A DNA stretch of 64,000 nt from Chloroflexi bacterium bin20. Lineage in GTDB: Bacteria > Chloroflexota > Anaerolineae > Aggregatilineales > Phototrophicaceae. How positions within the stretch are numbered: the stretch's first letter is position 1; each line of letters opens with the position of its first letter. The translations under genes were made by a program, and so were the position numbers. Of this stretch, positions 59,386-64,000 are shown in pieces. The stretch covers positions 99,940 to 163,939 of the forward strand of contig MPMG01000007.1 in assembly GCA_002238485.1 (NCBI GenBank), given 5' to 3'. Under the pieces are notes generated by a model. The model saw only the letters and a program-made list of their open reading frames with translations. It made no database searches and was not told the origin of the DNA.

Positions 59386-61581
59386 ATGCAATTGATAGAC
59401 CGCGCCGACTATCGCCATGTCAATTATCTGTGGGACGATGCCCATGCCGACGCGCTGGACTCGGTGGACCGGCTGGTGTATCGCTCCAATCTTCTCGGAG
59501 CAGACCAGCGCATCACCAACACGGGCGGCGGCAACACATCCAGCAAATTGACGCAGACCGACCCGCTAAGCGGCGCGCCCGTGCAGACCTTGTTTGTCAA
59601 GGGCTCGGGTGGCGACCTGCGCACTGCCCAGCGCGAGAATTTCGCCTCGTTGCGTATGGACAAGCTGCTGCAGCTGGAAGCGGTCTACAACGCAGCGGCG
59701 ATCAAGGGCGTCAAAACGCCGATTGAAGACCAGATGGTGGCCATGTATCCGCATTGCGTCTTCAACCTGAATCCGCGCGCCAGCTCTATCGACACGCCCC
59801 TGCACGCTTTCATCCCCGCCACGCATGTCGACCATAGTCATCCTAACGCCGCCATCGCCATCGCCGCCAGCAGCAATGGGCGCGAATTGACGCGGGAGAT
59901 TTATGGCGACGCTGTGGCCTGGGTCGACTGGCAACGTCCCGGCTTCGATCTCGGTTTGCAGCTGCGCGACTGTATAGCGACGAATCCCGGCATTGTTGGT
60001 ATCGTGCTGGGCGGGCATGGGCTGATCAACTGGGCGGACGACGACAAAGTCTGCTACGAGCTTTCGCTGACCCTGATTGAAATGGCCGCGCGTTATCTGG
60101 ACGAGCGCGATCTGGGTGCCCGCGTCTTTGGTGGCGCGAAGGTCAGCAGCCTGCCAGCGGAGGAACGAAACAACCTGTTTGCCGAGGTGCTGCCCCGGCT
60201 GCGCGGACTGGTCTCGCAGCAGAATCGCTTCATCGCCACCGTGCAGCACGACGCAGACACACTGGCTTTCGTCAACAGCCTCGATGCGGCGCGCTTGTCC
60301 GAGCTGGGCACATCTTGCCCCGATCACTTCCTGCGCACGAAAATCAAGCCGCTCTATATCGACTGGAATCCACAGCAAGAAGACAGTGCGGCGCTGCTGG
60401 ACAAACTGGAAGCGGGCATAACTACTTATCGCAGCGACTACGCCGCCTATTACAGCGCCTGCCAGCGCGCAGACAGTCCGCCCATTCGCGATGCCAACCC
60501 CACCGTGATTCTGATCCCGGGCTTGGGCATGATCGCTTTTGGCAAAAGCAAGAGCGAATCGCGCGTTACGGCCGAGTTTTATACCTGCGCGATTGCTGTG
60601 ATGCGCGGGGCAGAGGCGGTCGGAGACTATGTGGCGCTGCCCCGGCAAGAAGCCTTTGACATCGAGTATTGGGCGCTGGAAGAAGCCAAGCTGCGCCGCA
60701 TGCCGCCGGAAAAGTCGCTGGCGCGCAAAGTGGTGGTGGTGGTCGGCGCGGGCAGCGGCATCGGCGTCGAAACTGCGCAACGAGTTGCCAGCGAAGGCGC
60801 GCATGTCGTTTGCGCCGATCTGAATGCGGATGCAGCCCAGGCCACAGCCGACTCATTGACAGACCAATATGGGCAAGGCATCGGCGTGGCGGGCAGCGGC
60901 ATCTCCAGCTGCGGCCCAGCTCTTGCGCTGCCGGTGGATGTTACTTGCGGAGAGAGCGTAGAAGACCTGCTGCGGCAGACCATCATGGCTTACGGCGGGG
61001 TTGATGACATCATCGTAACAGCGGGCGTCTTCATCACGCCGGACGCGGATGGCCGCAACACAGCCGGGCAATGGCGCACGACTTTCGATGTCAATGTGCG
61101 CGGCGGCTATCTGGTGGCGGAGGCGGCGCGAGAAATCTGGGGGGCGCAGAGATTGCCGGGCGCGCTGGTGCTGACGACCAGTGTCAACGGCGTCGTGCCC
61201 AAGGCCGGCAGCCTGGCTTATGACACCAGCAAAGCAGCCGCCAATCACCTGGTCCGCGAGCTGGCGCTGGAGCTGGCGCCGCTCGTACGCGTCAATGGCG
61301 TTGCGCCGGCGACCGTCGTGGCCGGCAGCAGCATGTTCCCGCGCGAACGGGTGAAAAACTCGCTGCGCAAATATTCACTCGATTTTTGCGACGACGAAGA
61401 CAGTGCAATACTGCGCGACCGCCTGGCGCAATTCTATGCCCAGCGCACCCTGACCAAAGCAGCTATCCATCCAACAGACCAGGCCGAAGTCGCCTACCTG
61501 CTCATCAGCGATGCCTTCAGCAAGACGACCGGGCAGATCATCAATGTCGATGGCGGCTTGCACGAGGCATTCTTGCGTTAA
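59386..61581 (+). CDS. rhaEW: bifunctional rhamnulose-1-phosphate aldolase / short-chain dehydrogenase
   Basis: The protein has 731 residues. Residues about 1-420 are a class II aldolase/adducin-type zinc aldolase (TNTGGGNTSSKL, then HVDHSHP with zinc His ligands and GGHGL). Residues about 440-731 are an SDR with GAGSGIG near 452, DDIIVTAGVF, and the catalytic YDTSK near 611. In relatives the aldolase makes dihydroxyacetone phosphate and L-lactaldehyde and the SDR oxidises the lactaldehyde. The rhamnulose kinase step is not encoded nearby. Its TAA stop overlaps the convergent gene in TTAA. Confidence 0.94.
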   Translation: MQLIDRADYRHVNYLWDDAHADALDSVDRLVYRSNLLGADQRITNTGGGNTSSKLTQTDPLSGAPVQTLFVKGSGGDLRTAQRENFASLRMDKLLQLEAVYNAAAIKGVKTPIEDQMVAMYPHCVFNLNPRASSIDTPLHAFIPATHVDHSHPNAAIAIAASSNGRELTREIYGDAVAWVDWQRPGFDLGLQLRDCIATNPGIVGIVLGGHGLINWADDDKVCYELSLTLIEMAARYLDERDLGARVFGGAKVSSLPAEERNNLFAEVLPRLRGLVSQQNRFIATVQHDADTLAFVNSLDAARLSELGTSCPDHFLRTKIKPLYIDWNPQQEDSAALLDKLEAGITTYRSDYAAYYSACQRADSPPIRDANPTVILIPGLGMIAFGKSKSESRVTAEFYTCAIAVMRGAEAVGDYVALPRQEAFDIEYWALEEAKLRRMPPEKSLARKVVVVVGAGSGIGVETAQRVASEGAHVVCADLNADAAQATADSLTDQYGQGIGVAGSGISSCGPALALPVDVTCGESVEDLLRQTIMAYGGVDDIIVTAGVFITPDADGRNTAGQWRTTFDVNVRGGYLVAEAAREIWGAQRLPGALVLTTSVNGVVPKAGSLAYDTSKAAANHLVRELALELAPLVRVNGVAPATVVAGSSMFPRERVKNSLRKYSLDFCDDEDSAILRDRLAQFYAQRTLTKAAIHPTDQAEVAYLLISDAFSKTTGQIINVDGGLHEAFLR

Positions 61582-63752
61582 TCGCGCGCTTCAAAACTGC
61601 GCAGGTAGTTGACGATATGCCAGCGCTGGTTTTCTGTGAGTTCGTCCGCGCAGGCCCCCAAACCACGCCAGCCATCGCGCGCAGCCGCATAGAGGAAGTC
61701 ATCGCGGACATTGTGCAGGCGCTTGCCCAGCGCTTTGAAGTCCTCAGGCGCCTCTCTCCAGGCGGCGCAATGACTTTCAAATAGCGACTCGCCCCTCGCC
61801 AGCGAGTCGGCATCCGGCAGGACGTTATTCACAACGGCCGGCGGCGGATTCAAGGTGCGTTCATATACTTGCTGCTGTTGCGCGATTAGCAGCGCGCCGC
61901 CCACCATGACAGCGACAGAGATGGCAACTGCGCTCACGGCAATCAGCGCGCTGGCAGGCGTCAATTGCAGCGCTGTGATCAATCTCCGCGCATGTGGGAA
62001 CGCCAGATAAGCCAGCAGCCCCGCAATCCCCAGCAGAATCAGCAAATGCAGCAGGTTGGGCGCGCGCGATACGTTGATTGCGGCCGCCTCGCTGATATCC
62101 CAGCCGAAGGCAGCGCGTCTGACAGTTCCGTCCGATTCTGTGATATCGACCAGGGACCGCCACTTGCCAGCTTGGTCGATTTCATCGCCAGCCGCCACAT
62201 AGAGCCCGGCATCGACCGCTTCTGCCAGCTGCCAGGCGCTGCGCCGATCTCGCGTTGGATCGACCATCTGCACATGCACAGTCACATCAGCAACTGGCTG
62301 GTCGGCGCGTTCAATGACGATATCCATCGTGTTGACGCCCGGTCCTCCAGGCAGCAGGATCATGCTGATTCTATAGTCGGCGACTGTCTGGCTGGCTTGC
62401 GGCGCTTCCATATCGGCTTGCGGCGCGGCTGGTTCTGGCAGCGGAGTCGCGCTCAGCCAGGCCACCGCCACGAGCACAGCCAGCATACACATCGATTCCA
62501 GCCGCAGGAGTTGCAGATTCTTGGCAGGCAAGCCCGCTCGCAACGATCGTCTGTGCCAGCCACCCAGCAACAAGACCGGCGCGACCAGCAGCAGCTTCAT
62601 GCCCAGGGTTCGCCCGTAGCTGCTGACCAGGTCGCTCGGCACAGTCAGGTAGTTGAGCGCGTTGTATGCGCCGCTGACCAGCACAAGCAAGACCAGAGGC
62701 AAAACCAGATGCGAGAATCGACTCAAGACAGCTCGCAGCGCAACTTGCCGCGTTTCTGTGTCCAGCGGTTGCAGAGAAGCTGGCAGGATCAGGGTCAAGG
62801 TCAGCAAGCCGCCCAGCCAAAATGCCGCCGCCAGCGCATGCAGCCAGTCAACCGCAATGGCCAGCCAGGGCAGCAGCAGCGAACCGGCCGCGTGGCTGGT
62901 GACCATGCTCAGCCCGATGAAAAGCGCGCCCAGCCAGGGCAATCCGCGCCAGATGCCAAGCGCCAGCCCGGGGAATAGCTCGCGATAATAGGCAGCCGCA
63001 AAAAGCAGCGCCGCGCTGAAAACCAGCAGCACCATGCGGAATATCCAGACATCGCCAAAGCGCGAGCCGATCAGCACGACTTGCCAGAGGTTCTGCGAAA
63101 GCACTTGTGCCGCGCCAGCATTGAAGAAGACCATCGACTGCTGCGCGAGCGACACGATGTTGGCTGCTATCGCCAGCAGCAGCGCGCCCACGACCATGAT
63201 GCGCAGGCGGCGCATGACTCGCTCAGGCAGATTCTCTTTGTATCGCGCATTGCCCCAGGCCGGCAGCAGCACCAGCGCATACAGGCTGGATGCGCCAAAG
63301 AACAGGAAGTTCGCCAGGTTCAGCGCAACCCGCCAAAGCGCCTCCAGGGGGATGGCGCGGTCGTCTGCGACTGTTCCACTGATGCCGCCGACTGCCTCGC
63401 CCACGAAGAAGACGCGGCTTTCGGCAATGACATGCCCGTCGCTGGCAAAAGCCGGGCGCAACTCGACGATGTACGCGCCATCGGGCAAGTCCGCAGGCGC
63501 CGGCATGGTCAGCAGCGCCGAATTGCCTTCGTCGACGCCGCCACTGGCGATGATGCCCCCGGCTTGATCGCGCAGGTGAATCTCGCTGAATCTCGCTTCC
63601 AGCGCCTCGCTGAACCAGTATTGCAAACGGGTTGGCGGACGTTCCAGCGTGCTGCGGTCGGCGGGGATGGCGCGCACGACATACCCATGCGCCTGAACCA
63701 GGGAGGGGAGCAGCAGGATGACCAGCAGGATGAGCCAGCGCAGAGAAAACAT
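61578..63752 (-). CDS. CopC-CopD copper resistance fusion with a degenerate cytochrome c-like tail
   Basis: The protein has 724 residues. Signal peptide (MFSLRWLILLVILLLPSLVQA), then a CopC domain (HGYVVRAIPADRST with N-terminal His as copper ligand, to about 120), eight CopD membrane segments (about 150-440), a periplasmic YtkA-like stretch, one more membrane helix (about 600), and a C-terminal domain that looks like mono-heme cytochrome c (SLARGESLFESHC). The expected CxxCH reads CAAWR (61755-61769), so no covalent heme is likely. It probably handles copper at the membrane. Confidence 0.88.
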   Translation of the reverse strand: MFSLRWLILLVILLLPSLVQAHGYVVRAIPADRSTLERPPTRLQYWFSEALEARFSEIHLRDQAGGIIASGGVDEGNSALLTMPAPADLPDGAYIVELRPAFASDGHVIAESRVFFVGEAVGGISGTVADDRAIPLEALWRVALNLANFLFFGASSLYALVLLPAWGNARYKENLPERVMRRLRIMVVGALLLAIAANIVSLAQQSMVFFNAGAAQVLSQNLWQVVLIGSRFGDVWIFRMVLLVFSAALLFAAAYYRELFPGLALGIWRGLPWLGALFIGLSMVTSHAAGSLLLPWLAIAVDWLHALAAAFWLGGLLTLTLILPASLQPLDTETRQVALRAVLSRFSHLVLPLVLLVLVSGAYNALNYLTVPSDLVSSYGRTLGMKLLLVAPVLLLGGWHRRSLRAGLPAKNLQLLRLESMCMLAVLVAVAWLSATPLPEPAAPQADMEAPQASQTVADYRISMILLPGGPGVNTMDIVIERADQPVADVTVHVQMVDPTRDRRSAWQLAEAVDAGLYVAAGDEIDQAGKWRSLVDITESDGTVRRAAFGWDISEAAAINVSRAPNLLHLLILLGIAGLLAYLAFPHARRLITALQLTPASALIAVSAVAISVAVMVGGALLIAQQQQVYERTLNPPPAVVNNVLPDADSLARGESLFESHCAAWREAPEDFKALGKRLHNVRDDFLYAAARDGWRGLGACADELTENQRWHIVNYLRSFEARD

Positions 63753-63803
63753 GCCGCTATTGTACTGAAAGCCCAGTCCAGCTAAATCCCAATCCCGCAG
63801 ATT

Positions 63804-63838
63804 GCCCCCGACTTTTCGGGGGACCGAGGCGCCCCCGC
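63804..63838 (+). repeat. GACTTTTCG palindromic element, copy 7
   Basis: GCCCCCGACTTTTCGGGGG then ACCGAGGCGCCCCCGCC. It sits between the CopCD gene and the SH3 protein gene. Confidence 0.65.
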
Positions 63839-63839
63839 C

Positions 63840-64000
63840 TCAGTCGCAAAGGCCGATCGTCTCGACGAAGTCAGCGCTGAGCCAGCCCTTCTGCCCGTGA
63901 TAATCGACCTTGAACCAGCCCTCCGCGCGCGCCTCCGCTGTCAATGTCACATTGTAGGGGATGAGCGGTTGTATGACAGCGCCGCCGGGACTGGCGCGGA
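63840..64000 (-). CDS. SH3-domain protein (5' part outside window)
   Basis: Partial: the last 53 codons, ending at a TGA (63840-63842). The pattern RASPGG, ARAEGWFKVDYHGQKGWLS, then ADFVETIGLCD matches an SH3b repeat (WxKVxYxGQxGWLxxxxV), probably part of a secreted or cell-wall-linked protein. The stop overlaps the edge of the palindromic element. Confidence 0.6.
   Translation of the reverse strand, partial: RASPGGAVIQPLIPYNVTLTAEARAEGWFKVDYHGQKGWLSADFVETIGLCD

Overview
The window looks like a chromosome segment from a free-living bacterium of high GC (about 60% by eye). Gene content suggests Chloroflexota, probably Anaerolineae. The pointers are a short EF-Ts of about 200 residues, Opp-family transporters beside sulfatases and rhamnose enzymes, a helicase_C_3-type protein, a bifunctional RhaD-SDR fusion, and many intergenic GC-rich palindromes. 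This placement is inference, because there is no 16S gene in the window. Nothing looks like a phage, plasmid or CRISPR array.

Region 1-17.6 kb is mostly housekeeping. It holds an AddB-like protein (cut by the window edge) with a membrane NERD-like protein, an orphan histidine kinase lacking the usual phospho-acceptor His, a YacP-type NYN protein, tRNA-Pro/Gly/Met and tRNA-Val, and a J-domain protein. A complete B12 uptake operon follows (cobalamin riboswitch, attenuator, btuF-btuC-btuD), then an aldo/keto reductase-Gfo/Idh pair, ftsK, a quinone-oxidoreductase/M42-peptidase pair and a cytochrome P450.

At 17.8-19.5 kb a DNA methyltransferase fused to a nuclease-like domain lies between two exact 37-bp direct repeats. 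Each repeat contains a good sigma-A promoter, and the second copy serves the araB-like kinase downstream. Next come an ammonium transporter, a dtd operon, an ABC-F ATPase and a TPR protein.

At 27-32 kb the conserved rpsB-tsf-pyrH operon carries an extra gene between tsf and pyrH. It is a MerB (organomercurial lyase) family protein whose frame is interrupted by a single UGA exactly where MerB has its second catalytic cysteine. A SECIS-like hairpin with a GGUC loop follows the UGA. I read it as a selenocysteine-containing MerB homologue, and it is the most interesting item in the window.

From 32 to 50 kb lie hisC, an acetyltransferase, an esterase-fold protein without its nucleophile, rsmI, a helicase_C_3 protein, PhzF, RraA, a sugar-nucleotide reductase-like protein, a sulfatase, a PhyH dioxygenase, and a GMC oxidoreductase with its small subunit. 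From 46.6 to 61.6 kb an Opp-type importer faces a rightward cluster: a sulfatase-like hydrolase, two Gfo/Idh oxidoreductases, a sulfotransferase-like protein, a sugar isomerase, L-rhamnose isomerase and rhamnulose-1-phosphate aldolase-dehydrogenase. Together they look like a system for importing and degrading (probably sulfated) deoxysugar glycans. No rhamnulokinase is seen. The window ends with a CopC-CopD fusion whose cytochrome-like tail has lost its heme motif, and an SH3 protein.

Seven copies of a palindromic element with core GACTTTTCG flanked by C and G runs sit between genes or at gene ends. One grades into a 37-bp minisatellite at 27.1 kb.
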